This document shows positions 1-12,131 of a stretch of 64,000 bases of DNA, in pieces. Origin of the DNA: Polysphondylium violaceum. Lineage: Eukaryota; Evosea; Eumycetozoa; Dictyosteliales; Dictyosteliaceae. Each line of letters opens with the position of its first letter. Within the stretch, counting starts at the first letter, position 1. The stretch lies in NCBI GenBank assembly GCA_000277445.1, contig AJWJ01000001.1, forward strand, positions 1 to 64,000. The letters run 5' to 3'. The position numbers were made by a program, and so were the translations under genes. Under the pieces are notes generated by a model, which saw nothing but the letters and a program-made list of their open reading frames with translations, ran no database searches and was not told where the DNA came from.

Positions 1-113
1 ATATATAGTTGTTTTTATTTTTTTTTTTTTTTTTTTGTTTTTTTTTTTTTTTCTAAAATTTTGAAGTTAGAAAATTCTGACATTCATTTATTACATACAG
101 ATAAAACAATACA

Positions 114-662
114 ATGAGTGAACAAAAAGTTATTACTACAGAAGATCAAAAACTTATCAACACCACAGAGAAATGCGTTGAAGCCATTCTCAAGAAAACT
201 ACCTATGGTTTAGTTGCTCCATTAGGTTTATTATTAGTTAGTAAGTATTATAATGATGAACATCAACAGTTATCATTATGAACATCAATAACGATTATAG
301 TTATGATGGATGATGATAATCAACAAAACATTGATCTTGACAAGGATATTTCATACTAACACTAAACTATTATTATAGCTAGTAGATTAAAGGTTATTGG
401 TACTGCTATGTTATTTGGTGGTGGTAATTATCTATACTATTGACTCGACTATGATAGATATCTATCATTTACTAATCACTATATATAATCATTAAATTCA
501 CAATCTATAGGTATTGGTTTAGGTATGGGTATTTCTGACTGTAACAGATACACTAGATGTCATGCTAGATCTGTTTGCAAAAAAACTGATGGCAAACCAT
601 GTCCAAAGAAACAAGCTACTGCTGCTGTCACTGAACCAGTTGTTGAAAAAGCTGACAACTAA
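114..662 (+). CDS. MICOS complex subunit Mic10-like protein
   Basis: Inner mitochondrial membrane protein expected to bend membranes at crista junctions as part of MICOS. I read three exons (114-240, 379-423, 511-662) with introns beginning GTAAGT and GTAATT and ending TAG; the reading phase closes and gives about 107 residues. Seen: an N-terminal segment ending in a hydrophobic stretch (LVAPLGLLLV), then SRLKVIGTAMLFGGG followed by IGLGMGISDCNRY. The two glycine-rich transmembrane segments, and the pattern GxGxGMG followed by a Cys before a polar tail, match the Mic10/MINOS1 (DUF543) family. The C-terminal tail is longer than in animals and Lys/Cys-rich. The gene lies convergent with the Myb gene downstream. 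The second intron boundary could shift by a few bases because of local GGTGGTG repeats. Family call is confident; function is inferred from the family. Confidence 0.82.
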
Positions 663-1004
663 ACAATGTTATAATAAGAATAATAATAAATATAGATCGA
701 TATACAATATAAATAATTAAAAATAGTATATAATCAATCAAATAGAAAACACAATGCACATACATATATCTTGATGGATATTATATAGATGTATCATCTG
801 TGTGAGGATCACAAAAATAAACAAAAGGGAAAATTTAAAGAAGAAAGAATTATTTGATATACCTTTTAATAATAATAGTAGTTTTATATATATTTTTATT
901 TTATTCCAAATTTACAATAAGAGGATCATAAAAGAAAAAAAAGAGAAAAAAAAAATGATAAGAATGATCATTTAAATAAAATATACTGGGTTGGATTATA
1001 ATTA
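663..1004. other. Convergent intergenic spacer
   Basis: AT-rich gap between the stop codons of two convergent genes. It contains A-rich runs and no open frame of note. Presumably it holds both 3' UTRs and poly(A) sites (AATAAA-like strings occur), but nothing specific can be assigned. Confidence 0.6.
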
Positions 1005-4000
1005 TTAACAATCTAAAAACTTCTTTTTAAGATGAATATTATCTTTGACCAAAAGGATTTCAGGCACTTTTTGGAGTCTTTGGAGGTGGAAATCTTTTGC
1101 AGAGCCATAGAAATTCAAGTGGGGAAAAGTGACCAAAAGATTCTTGATTTTAAATTTGATATTGTTTTTGATGAGCTTTTTGTTGATGGAACAGGTGTCA
1201 AGATCCAAAGAAGAGTCACGAGGTGATTCACGAGGAGAGGAGATGTCACGGGGTGATGAATAACCATTGGGAACCAAACTACCGCTACTGTGGCCACCAG
1301 TGTTTGTGTGGCAGAGTTGTGAGGCAGACGAGGTAGAGGAGAGTGATTTAATCTTTTTTGATTTGGCCTTGATATTGAATACCTCGTATAGTTCTAAAAA
1401 GCATTCTTCAAGAGGAATGGAACTGGTGGAAATCAAGGTCTCGTAGAGTTTGAGTAAATCAATTTTACAGGTATCAGATTTAGTTTTGTCATTTTTCATT
1501 TTCATGATTCCATCCAAATCGGACCAATTTTTAGCTTCACGAATACCAAGAATGACTTGATCTTCAGGTGTGAGTGGGATATCACCTGATGTCATAGAAT
1601 TTGAATTGTATGGTTGTAACTTTTCATCGCTATTACTCTTTGCAATTCTTCTTCTAAATGAACTATGATGAGCATGGCAAATATAATATTTTTTAGTTTG
1701 TTCACCACCACTATTGTTGTTATTATTATGCTCTGGAGTCCATAATAATTCTGGATTTGGGAATGGGATATTAAAATAACTACAATATTCTTTGGTGAGA
1801 ATATGTTGTTTGTGTGATTTAATATCTGAACTTCTTGGAAGAAAAGTTATTGATTCACAAATCCAACAAAAACAATGTGTATCAGTTGGTTGTTGTTTTC
1901 TAGATCTTGGTGTTGATGTTGATGATCTTGGTGTTGAAGTTGGTGTAGAAATTGATGAATGATTATTATTATTATTGTTATTAATTTCATTTACAGATTC
2001 GGTTCTATTTATTATAGATGGAGGAAATACTAATGTCATTTGAGGAATAGTTGGTTGTTGAATTGAAATTTGTTGTTGTTGTTGTTGATGTTGATGTTGA
2101 TATTGTTGTTGTTGTTGTTGTTCAAAATAAATAGTATTTTCGTTGTTAATTCGATAATCCATATTAAAATTAATTAAATGATTTGAAGAAACTCCATCTA
2201 AAAAATTATTATTACTATTATTATTATTGTTGTTGTTGTTATTGTTATTGTTATTGTTACATTCTATTGCTTGGCTATTTTGGGAATTGGGAAAAGAAGA
2301 TGAAGAAATGGTGAAAGAAGATTCGGAAGTATTGATATTAGTAATTGTTGGTACAATACATATATTATTCTTTTCACTTACACCTTTATTGTCAGTGTTT
2401 GCGATGATGAGAGGAGAAGGTGATACGAATGTGGGAGTAGAAGTGATGGTGGGTGGAGAAATAATATGATTATTACCAATATCATTGTTACCAGTAGTAG
2501 TTGAAGCAGAGGAGAGGGAGGAAGTAGTAGAAGAAGGAGAAGAGGATGGGGAACTTGAATCAGAGTTAGATGGAATTGGAAAGTCATATTGTTTTCTACT
2601 TAATTTTCTTTTCATTGTAGAGTTCCAATGATTTTTGATGGCACAATTGGTTCTACCTGGAATTAATTTTGAAATCTCGGCCCACTTGTTTCCATATTTA
2701 GCATGAGCTTCCAAAATAATTTTATCTTCTTCAAGAGTCCAGGCATCTCTTTTAATGGATGGATCCAATTGATTTGACCATCTTTCTCTACATTGTCTAC
2801 CATTTCTTAAACATAAAAGAGAAGCAATATATTTCCATCTTTTGGTACCATGGATATCAACCAAAGATTTAAGTTTTTCATCTTCAGCTTTGGTCCAATG
2901 TCCTTTGGCTTTGGCTTCATTGGTATGAGAAGTATGAGTCGAAGAAAGGTTTGATTTACTTTGAGTTGGTTTTTCATCATCTTCTTCGTCCTCTTCTTCA
3001 TCTGAGTTTTCTTCAGTTTCGGCTTCACTATCTGATTGATCAGATTTATTTGTGGTACTACTTGGTGACTCGTAAATTTCACTACTAGTTGTTGATTGGT
3101 TTAATAATTGTGGTTGTTCTTGTTGTTGTTGTTGGTTTGTAACAACTTGTTGTTGTTGTTGTTGTTGACTATTTTGTACATTTGGATCTATCCAATTAAT
3201 TGGGTTTGTATAATCTGTTTGAAGACTTTGGCAATTATTGCAAACCCAATGAGTAGAATTTTGATTTAAAATACAACCTTTATGGAAATAAAATCCACAG
3301 GCTAAACATGATAATATATGTTGTTGTTGTTGTTGTTCAATATCAATTCTACAAACTCCACATAATTGTTTACTATTGTTATTATTACTATTATTGTTGT
3401 TACGATTATTATTGTCAATAGATAAATCTGATGAAGTTGAACTATAAAGATTTACTCTATTATTATCAACTTTTAATTTTTTATCAACATGTTGACCATT
3501 ATCAAAAGTATTTGGTTCGTACATAAATACTTGTTGTTGTTGTTGTTGAATATCTTTTTGTTGTTGTTGTTGTTGTTGTGGAGTTGGGACTTGAATTTGA
3601 TAAGCAACTGGACAAACATTGGAGAGATAAATATTATTATCGTCGTAATTGAAAAGATATTGTTGACGAGGTGATTCGAGATTGATTTGTTTATCTGGTA
3701 CTACAAATGATTGACCATCAATTGAATATGCATATGGATGATAAAAACTAATTGGTTGAATTTGTTGTTGTACATATTGTTGTGGGATTTGTTGTTGTTG
3801 TTGTTGAATTTGTTGTTGACTTGACATGGTTGGTGTATTTGTTGATATTGGTAATAATGGTACAATTTGAGATGGTGTTGGATACATTTGTTGACCAAAC
3901 ATTGGTGTTACAGGTGCAATTACACAAGCTGATGAATTTATGGTTGGTGTATTTGATGCTGATGATGTTGGTGACATGGTTGTTGGGTGTGGTGGTTGTG

Positions 4001-4580
4001 GCATAATATTTGAAAGATTAACTGGTTTAAAAGACTCTTGTAAAAGTGATCTCTTTGTACCAGTTACCACCTTTAAAGGTGAACAATTTGCCGATGTCAC
4101 TGGTTGTTGTTGCTGTTGTTGTTGTTGTTGTTGTTGGTTATTATTATTATTATTATTATAATCATCAGCAGTCATTTTAACCATATAATTTTGATTTAAA
4201 TTCATCATTGGTGGGGTGGTTGGAGTTTGATTGGTAAATTGGAATAATGGTGATGATATTGGTGATGATAATCTAACTGATGGTCTTGGTGAAGATCCTA
4301 AATGTGGTGATTGAACAGGTGATATAGCAGGTGATTGATTGATATTTGAGTGAAAATATGAAACTGGTGAGTGACAGTTAAACATTTCATTACCAATCAC
4401 ACTAGTTGGTGGTGTGTTTGACACTGGAAATGAAACGCCACATGAAGATGATATAAAAGTTGGATATGATGATGGTGATTGATGTATAATATTTCCATTA
4501 GAGTTGATTGTACCCATAATTGGAACATTGGTATATAAATTATTTGGATTATACATTTCTGTTGTACTATTTATATCCAT
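1005..4580 (-). CDS. R2R3-Myb transcription factor with Cys-rich finger domains
   Basis: Uninterrupted 1191-residue frame. It encodes a probable DNA-binding regulator with two tandem Myb repeats at about residues 553-662. Repeat 1 runs from [11 protein letters not shown] to [10 protein letters not shown], repeat 2 from [12 protein letters not shown] to [11 protein letters not shown], with the regularly spaced Trp residues of R2R3-type Myb. Upstream, about 406-451, is a PHD/RING-like Cys-His cluster (CGVC...[12 protein letters not shown]...CNNC). Downstream, about 900-968, is a second Cys/His cluster (HCFCWICES ... YYICHAHH). An acidic stretch precedes the Myb repeats and long Gln and Asn tracts fill the rest. 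The family binds DNA and controls transcription; dictyostelid Mybs (MybB, MybC and others) act in development, but I cannot say which member this is. It faces Mic10 convergently and has a 4.5 kb gene-free upstream region, suggesting complex regulation. Confidence 0.85.
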   Translation of the reverse strand: MDINSTTEMYNPNNLYTNVPIMGTINSNGNIIHQSPSSYPTFISSSCGVSFPVSNTPPTSVIGNEMFNCHSPVSYFHSNINQSPAISPVQSPHLGSSPRPSVRLSSPISSPLFQFTNQTPTTPPMMNLNQNYMVKMTADDYNNNNNNNQQQQQQQQQQQPVTSANCSPLKVVTGTKRSLLQESFKPVNLSNIMPQPPHPTTMSPTSSASNTPTINSSACVIAPVTPMFGQQMYPTPSQIVPLLPISTNTPTMSSQQQIQQQQQQIPQQYVQQQIQPISFYHPYAYSIDGQSFVVPDKQINLESPRQQYLFNYDDNNIYLSNVCPVAYQIQVPTPQQQQQQQKDIQQQQQQVFMYEPNTFDNGQHVDKKLKVDNNRVNLYSSTSSDLSIDNNNRNNNNSNNNNSKQLCGVCRIDIEQQQQQHILSCLACGFYFHKGCILNQNSTHWVCNNCQSLQTDYTNPINWIDPNVQNSQQQQQQQVVTNQQQQQEQPQLLNQSTTSSEIYESPSSTTNKSDQSDSEAETEENSDEEEDEEDDEKPTQSKSNLSSTHTSHTNEAKAKGHWTKAEDEKLKSLVDIHGTKRWKYIASLLCLRNGRQCRERWSNQLDPSIKRDAWTLEEDKIILEAHAKYGNKWAEISKLIPGRTNCAIKNHWNSTMKRKLSRKQYDFPIPSNSDSSSPSSSPSSTTSSLSSASTTTGNNDIGNNHIISPPTITSTPTFVSPSPLIIANTDNKGVSEKNNICIVPTITNINTSESSFTISSSSFPNSQNSQAIECNNNNNNNNNNNNNNSNNNFLDGVSSNHLINFNMDYRINNENTIYFEQQQQQQYQHQHQQQQQQISIQQPTIPQMTLVFPPSIINRTESVNEINNNNNNNHSSISTPTSTPRSSTSTPRSRKQQPTDTHCFCWICESITFLPRSSDIKSHKQHILTKEYCSYFNIPFPNPELLWTPEHNNNNNSGGEQTKKYYICHAHHSSFRRRIAKSNSDEKLQPYNSNSMTSGDIPLTPEDQVILGIREAKNWSDLDGIMKMKNDKTKSDTCKIDLLKLYETLISTSSIPLEECFLELYEVFNIKAKSKKIKSLSSTSSASQLCHTNTGGHSSGSLVPNGYSSPRDISSPRESPRDSSLDLDTCSINKKLIKNNIKFKIKNLLVTFPHLNFYGSAKDFHLQRLQKVPEILLVKDNIHLKKKFLDC

Positions 4581-7500
4581 TCTATATAGTGTTGATTTAT
4601 ATTCTATATTTTATGTCAATATATTTATTATTTTATAATGAACTAATAAAGTATTTACATTTAATTTACAAGAAATATATATTTGTTGTTTTGGTGCGAT
4701 ATTAAATCTTTTTTCCAATAAAAAAATGATTACTACTATAGAGTTGAATTAAAAAATCTATCTATTATTTTAAATTAATTATTAATATACAAAGAAAATC
4801 AAAGAGGTTTTTGAATAAATAAAATGTTTTTAAAAATTAAAATAAATATAAAGAAATCAATCACAAGACACAAAAACTGGAAAATAACCCATTAAAAATA
4901 CAAGAGATGGTTTTAATTTAAAAGATAAACACACAATCACTAAATAACTACACACACAGTGATAATACACAACACTAATATTTCACTACACTAACAATAT
5001 TTAAAAAAAAAAAATTAAACCACAAAAATAATACAACGGCTATCAGACAGCAGTGTAAAGTGTAGTAGATAGATTAATTATTTATATTTATACCTATAGG
5101 GTACAGAAATAAATTTTACCACTGGAAAAAAATAAATAAATAAATAAATAATAAATTATTATTGTTATTGGTTTTTTGGAGAAAGGAAAAGGATACACAC
5201 AACACACACACTATTTATTAAAACACAAACAATCAAGCAGTAATATTTATTATTAAATAATAATTATTAAAAAATTGCTTGTTCTTATTTATACAATAGC
5301 AGTAGCAACAGTAGCAACAGCAGCAGTAATGGCAGTAAGAACAATAACAATAATAATAATTGTAATAGGCAATATTATAATTCAATTCAAACAAAAATAT
5401 TATTTTTTGAATTGATAAAAAAAATAAAAAAAATAGATAGATATATGATGCTTTTATGATTATTAAAAATGTGCTTGTTGTGATGTAGAGATATGTACAT
5501 TAGGTTTGCTGAATTGAATTTTAAACTGGAAAATATTAAAAATAATATTGTTATTATTAACACTATTGTTGTGTTATAAAAAAATATTTTGTTTTTTCCT
5601 TTTGGATAATTGTTGTATACTTTTTTTTTGATTTTGGAATAAATTCCACACTTTTCTTGTTATTATTTATAACAATATGCAAATATGTTTTTTTTAAATA
5701 CTTTTTTTTTTTTTTAAAAAAAAAAGTTGATATTGTTACTATTGATGGAAAATGGGCTTTAGGCGAAGATTATAGACAGGTGTGGTGTTTTTTTTGGCAA
5801 TTCCACCACCACCATATATAATTAGTGGTGGTACTCACCACTCACATCACACTCTCCCAAATCTTTACCACACTCACCCCATATAAGAACATCCCAAATT
5901 TGAATAGGTATTTGATCAAACAACAGAATGATATCCTATGTTTTTTCTCTTCTCTCTCTTTCTATTTTACCCACACAATAAACACACACACACACACATA
6001 ATATAAAAATACACACCACTAAAAATCGATTTGATATGAAACAATCTATTGATTATAGAGAGAAAGAAAATGCTAAAAAAAATAAAGGGTAAAACAATTA
6101 TTTTTAGGGTGAAATTTCAAACGATGTCAGCTCCAATATCTCTTAACTATTATTTATTTTAATAATACACACACACCACAACATCTATTCAATACCATAT
6201 GTGTCATATATAATTGTGATTGAGTGTGTGATCAATTAAAAACATCATATAGATTTGGTGAACATATGTGGGTGTGGGGTGGTGGTATTGAAAGAGAGAT
6301 ATATACATATGATTTTTTTTTTTTTTTTTTTTCTTATTTATATTGTGACAAAGGGTGGGGGTGGTATTTTTAAAATGAATGGGTTAAAATCCAAAAAAGT
6401 AAAAGAGGGGTGTTTTGATGAAACAAATACATATTTATACACACAATAAAATAGATAGAGAATAGATAAAGGGTGGTGAACATACACACTCCACCTTTAG
6501 CTTACTACCAAATATGGCAATTGAAAGTGTGTATGTGTGTGATGTGGTAAAAGGGGAATTGATTTTAAAATTTGAAAGGTATCTTCAACTCTATTCTTTA
6601 GATATACACACACACACCACTACCACTCTTGCTATATTGCGCAAATAAAAGCATATGTGGTAGAGGTGGTAAGATTGAAAGAAAAAAAAAGTAAAACACA
6701 CAATATCAAATTTTGAGTTCCTTTTTCAAAAAACTGGTGTCTGGGTGGGAGGTAATTCCACTAAATGACCTCTCTGAAAATTTACAAAATAAAAATAAAA
6801 GAAAATTTTTAAACACACTTACATTTTGTTATTGTAGCAGGAGTAGTAGTAGTAACTCGTTGATTGAGTGAGTGGGAAAAAGATTTGATATCAGTGGGGT
6901 TGGCAACTATGTTGTTATTGATGTTGGGTGTGTGTTGTATAAAATTAAATATGGTTCTATATATAATATTTTTATTTATACACTCTAAAATTGGACACGC
7001 AAACACACAATATTGATGATGATGGATTGTTGTTGTTGTTGTTGTTGCTGTTGTTGGATAACTCTGGCTTTTCTTTAAACGAGATTAAAGTGAGATATGT
7101 ATTGTATAGTAGTAATGTTACAAATTCCAATAATATTTGTGAATATTATTTTTGTTTTTTGAATAATATATACAATGTATGTATTATATAATGTATGTAT
7201 GATTGACTGATGGTAATGAGTGGTCGGCGGTGGTTGAGAGATAATATTAAGATTTAATAGATTATTGTGTAGGTGTATTGTCAATATTATGTGTTGTTGA
7301 TTGTTGAAGGAATGGTTATTGTATAAATAAGGCAATGTTCAGTGAAAGTTTTACTATTTCTAAATAAAGTAAAAGCCTATTGTGACAATATTTATAGGGA
7401 AAAAATAGTAGTGATAAGAGTTGCTGTGTTGGTGATGATGGTTGATGATGTTGCTGCTGCTACTTGATGATATGCTGCTGCAACAGTTAAACTTCTTTTA

Positions 7501-9083
7501 TATTACAAGTGATTTTAAATGTGTGGTGGAGTGGTGATGAGTTTTAGTAATGATACTTGGTAATTGTTGTTGTATTTGATCTCACACATAAACACATTCA
7601 CTTTAGACAACAAACTATTCTCTTTGTGTTGATTGATCACTCAAAGTGGTGAGAGTGAGCAGAGTGTGATGAGGAGGGAGGGTGGAGGAGGGAAAATGAA
7701 CTAAAAAAAAAAATTTCTCGTGAAACGCTCGGCTGGGATTTTTTTTTTTTTTACCAAAAAAAATATTATTTAATCCAATCAAAATGATTAATATCTTATA
7801 GATCTAAATAAGTAAATTTTTGATGATTGTGTTGATGTCAAATTTGTTGTTGTTGTTGTGTTGCTATTGACTATATTTGTACACAAGATCTTTAAATGTA
7901 AATATTTGGATAAAAAGTATGTTATCGAGGTGATGATCGTTGTCAATTTATACAATATTACAAAAATGAATATGAATTATACGGTGGTGTGGTCTGAAGA
8001 TGGTGATAAATAATTAATAACTAATTAATTAAAGTAATGTTACACAATAGTAGTAGTAGTAGTTATATAATTGATTGATTAAAGTACCATCTAATAAAAA
8101 TAAAAGTACTGTAAAAACAAAATAGTGAGATATATAAAATAAAATGTAATCGTAATAATACAAAAAGTAGTGGTAATAGGTAATTTTATATGGTTATAGG
8201 AATTATATGTAATAAATGATATAACTCGGGAATAATACAAATAAAACTAATGATTAATACGATAAAAGGAATTTAAAAAACTTATTGTGTGACCAACAAC
8301 GAATAAGGGGTGTAATAATACAATGGTAGTGATACAAAAAAACAAAAAAAAAACTAAAAGTGGCAAGCCACGAGTATAGGCGCTATAGAAGAGGTGTTAA
8401 ACAAAACACTCTCCAAAGGTTGTTTTTTTATGTTGTTTGTTGTCTTTGTATATTATATGTGGATTGATTAGATATGTATAGTTTTTTCTAAAAAAAAAAA
8501 AAAAAAACTAAAAAGAGCTTCTTTGCTAATTGTTTTTTTTTTGCACACTATTTTTTTGAATTTTCTAGTGAGGTAAAAAGTTCAGAAAAAGGGGGGGGCG
8601 GAAAAGTAACCTTATCACACATGCTCAATGTTGTTTAAAATGTGTTCACAAGAAGGGTATGAATGCGGAGCTGGGGTGGTGTTTTCGACCACATACTAGT
8701 ATAATTATTGAAAATAGCCCCAAAATAAATCGTGATCAAAAATATCTGGACACACAAATTGGTTATTTGAAAAAATAAATTTTAGTTTTTTTTTTTTTTT
8801 TGTTCCCCAAACCTCAAAGCCTGTGATTGGTCAATATATTCAACACACTCAAAGTGTTTGTAAATATAGTGAATTTGAATAATGTGATATGTGTGAGTGA
8901 TGAGTGTGTGATGAGATGATGAGGCAAACACACCAACACACACTTTAATTATTACAAACGTAATTCTTGATCAAGTTGTGAGGTGGGAAAGAGGGTGCCA
9001 TTTCTACATCGAATAAAAAACATATTCCAAGATTAATGAGTTATATAAATAATATAAATACTTTATTTAATAAATTATTAAAA
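4581..9083. promoter_or_regulatory. 4.5 kb gene-free region upstream of the Myb gene
   Basis: No frame here looks coding; the open stretches are translations of A/T runs, CA/GT repeats and GTT repeats. The region contains many CACACA and GTGTGT blocks. Two TGGGTGT strings (6269-6275 and 6925-6931) are ACACCCA read in the direction of the minus-strand Myb gene. It also has long homopolymer tracts and a compact inverted-repeat structure at 8336-8429 (listed separately). It lies 5' to the Myb gene and 3' to the RhoGEF gene, so most of it is likely Myb promoter and leader. ACACCCA resembles the CA-rich elements of Dictyostelium developmental promoters; that link is inference. Confidence 0.45.
8336..8429. 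ncRNA. Cloverleaf-like inverted-repeat structure, candidate small RNA
   Basis: Three consecutive perfect hairpins lie side by side: GTGGC/GCCAC (8360-8371, 2-nt loop), TATAG/CTATA (8375-8387, 3-nt loop) and GAG-GTGTT/AACAC-CTC (8391-8413, one bulged base). They are enclosed by a possible closing helix of AAAAAAACAA (8336-8345) with TTGTTTTTTT (8420-8429). The block is locally GC-richer than its surroundings. No tRNA signature (no TTC-loop motif) is present and I recognise no known snRNA or snoRNA box, so the identity is unknown. The A/T closing stem could be chance in such DNA; the three inner hairpins are the stronger observation. Confidence 0.3.
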
Positions 9084-12000
9084 TTACAATAGCTTCAAGT
9101 CTCTCTTTTTTTGATCTTTTTTCCATTTTGGCAATTTGTTGAATTCAAATCTCTCCATGTTGAATAATTTTTTAAATTCATCCTCGGCAAGATAAGTTTC
9201 CAATTGAAGGATATCAAGGTCACCTTTTTGTTGTTGAATTTCCTCAAATGTAAGAGGACCTTTGTTTGAGTCTACGTCACTGTTAAAACTACTTGAGGAG
9301 TATCGGTTGCTATGAGTTGGACTACTTGATTGTAAATAGGGCGATGTTCCTCCGGTGTTTTCTTGATTGTTGGCAGATACACTGAGATCGGTAGAGACAG
9401 AATCTGATGTGTGAAGGCTATCTTTAGATTGTGATTCATCTGCGGTTGTGGCAGTGTTGCTATTAATATTTTGATGATCATCTCTTTCGTCATTTGAGTT
9501 ATTATTGGATCCACTGTCACCATCTCCACTGAGGTCCAACGATTTATCTTTCTTTCTTCTAAATGTGAGTGTACCTGTTAATCTTGATAATCTAGATTGT
9601 GATCTCGCTCTAGTTCCATCAGCATTCTTTTTAATACCAATTTCGCTATCATCTTTTGATACTGCTGTTGTTGATATACCATGTTTTTTATTCTTTTTAG
9701 GTCTATGTCCTTTTTCTGCGCTAGAGGGGGGCGATAAAACAGAGTCCGAGTCTACTCTAGTTGGTGAATTAGGTGCAGACAATGGTTGAGATGAATCTGG
9801 CACCTGTTCTTGATGAATAGCTCCATCTTTATCTTTGGTGGGAGTTGATGATACTGGAGTGATTGAACCACCAGTTGATTTTCTACTTTTACTATTACCA
9901 AACAATGAGCTAATAAATCCACCATGTTCTTTTGGATTTGGAGAAGTTGGAGAAGTTGTAGCTGTTGATGGTGATGAGGATAATGTATTATTTTGTTGTG
10001 GTTGTTGAGGTTCACTATTTGCAGTGGCTGTAGTTGTAGTTGTAGTGGTAGTGGTAGTAGTTGAGTGATTTGTACCAGAACTATTTAAACTATTTGATTG
10101 TGAAGACGATAAACTATCATCTAAATTAAACTTTCTAGTTTTCTTTCTTTCTTGTAATTGTTGCTCAACGGTTTGATTTGGATCAGGTTTTACAGTGGGA
10201 TTATTTAGTTGGGCTTGTTGCTCGTTTAGTTTAGTTTCTTTGATCTTTTGACTTTCAGCAATTGCATGAATTTGCTTTCTAATTTCAGCTACCCATTCAA
10301 CACGTTCATCTTCATTCTTTGGATATGCAGTGAATAGTAGAGCATTTGTAGTTGATCTAATATGGAATGCAACATTTGGGAGAGGATCTTCATGAACGGT
10401 TGTATTTGGTAAATCTACGATACCAAGATACTTTACCTTTTTCTGATTTCCACCAATGATACCGCCCTTGGCTGGTTTACCATAAATGATACAATCGTTA
10501 AACAAGTAGATGACAATCTCTGTTTTCTTTTGAACGTTGATAAAGTGAGCTTGTCTAATGTATCGACGACTGGGAGTAAAGAGTTGAGGTACTTTGCCAA
10601 CGAGGGTAGATTGAATCTCGGTGAATTTGATAAAATTCTCACCCTCTCTTTTCTTTTCGTTCAAATAGGCGGCAATATCTTTCATCTTGTCGGCGGCTTT
10701 TTTGAGTGGTTCATAGTCTGGATGATCAATCCATGTGTGTTTGACCAGATCTTGAAGTAACAAATAATATCTGGGTACACGCTGAACAGGCATAATCAAG
10801 AATGCAGTGATGTCAAAGTTTTTTACAGCTGGTGCTTCTCTACATTCGTTTAGCAAATTTAAAAACTTCTCTTTCTTTTTCAACTCTTCCAGTGTCTCTA
10901 AAGAGGAATTATAGTTTTGAACATAACTTGTATAAACTTTGAGAAAATCTGCAATGATAAGAAATATATCTCCCAACTTTTGATAGATAAACCATTTCTC
11001 TGTTCTAGGTTTCAATAGATCCAATAGTCTCTTTCCAAATGCATAAATAATTTGTATATCTGAAAATATTAATTTTTGTTGATCTTTTGTAATTAAATTT
11101 GATTTAATAAGTGGTTCTAAATATCCCTATATTATATTATATTGAGCAAGTTAATAAATAATAATGTTTATTATTATTATAAAAGTTAATTTATAATATT
11201 CTACGATACATACAGATATACAAATTGATAAACTTTTAACATAATCATCTTCAGTTTTATAAATTTCTTGAGCAACTTTTTCTCTATATGCAATATCACG
11301 TCGAATCTTTTTTACCATTTGTCTCACTTTAAAACCTCGCCAAAGAGATTGAAATGCAACAAATCCTTTTTCACATTTTCCAACTAGGTAAATATTTGAA
11401 ATTAGTATTCCTTCTATGAATAAACCACAATAATATAATATACATTACAATCGATTGATTTGCCAGCAGCTAATGCCATTTGAGCCTTAAGAATAGCGGC
11501 ACCTTTTGGTTTATATCCAGACGTTGATTTATCTGGAATTTCTTTGATTTGTGATAATAAAATCTTTAATACTTTCAATCCTTCACCTTTTGGCATTTCA
11601 ACATTGATAGTATTTGTTATTGGCCTCAATGGAATATGAAATCCTTTTTCTGCCACGACAAAACGAGCCAATGCTGCAAGTGATTCAACTACTCTTACTA
11701 AATTTTCAGCTTCAAAAAGATCATTGGTTTGGAATCTAGAGTTCTTTGATAAACCAATTTCCTCAATTGCCATTAAAAAGAATTCAATATTTTCTTTTAG
11801 TTTAAATCCCTATTGATACACACACGCTATTAATAACTAGATCCTGTACAAAATAAATATAGACAGATATACTTACAACTGTAGTGTTTTCACGAATTGT
11901 TGGCACAATATTATCTTCGATTGCATTTGCTAAATAGCAAAGCACAATACCATTTTGAAGTGATTCATGTAAATTATCTTTGAGTTTAATTTGGAGTACT

Positions 12001-12131
12001 TTTTCAATCCATTCTTTGACAACAATTTCTGTTCTAAGGTATTGTTTAACCCGCTCGTCTGTGATATTTTTGATATTGTATGCAAGTGAAAAATTGGATT
12101 TGGTTCCTCTGAGTATTGGTCTGTGTTCCAT
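9084..12131 (-). CDS. RhoGEF with CH, IQ, DH and PH domains
   Basis: Guanine-nucleotide exchange factor expected to activate Rac/Rho GTPases at actin-rich cortex. I read four exons (12131-11877, 11809-11449, 11383-11214, 11126-9084) that close in frame to 942 residues. Domains in order: calponin-homology domain, about 25-190 (LQNGIVLCYLANAIEDN, then KNSRFQTNDLFEAENLVRVVESLAAL); IQ motif, about 212-230 (FVAFQSLWRGFKVRQMVKK); DH domain, about 240-416 (EIYKTEDDYVKSL ... ITAFLIMPVQRVPRYYLLLQDLVKHT, the conserved DH signature); PH domain, about 437-550 (IYLFNDCIIYGKP ... RVEWVAEIRKQI). The C-terminal third is low-complexity Ser/Thr-rich with short basic patches. The CH domain suggests actin binding and the IQ motif calmodulin or myosin light-chain binding. 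Introns begin GTAAGT, GTAATG and GTATGT. The start was chosen as the first Met before the CH domain. Confidence 0.9.

Noticed and set aside
6255-6449. Open frame in the Myb upstream region
   Set aside because: Product is translated GT and T runs (poly-Phe, Gly/Val), with no domain and no splice context.
7075-7335. Minus-strand 86-codon open frame
   Set aside because: Low-complexity Asn/His/Ile translation of AT-rich DNA; starts and ends without coding bias.
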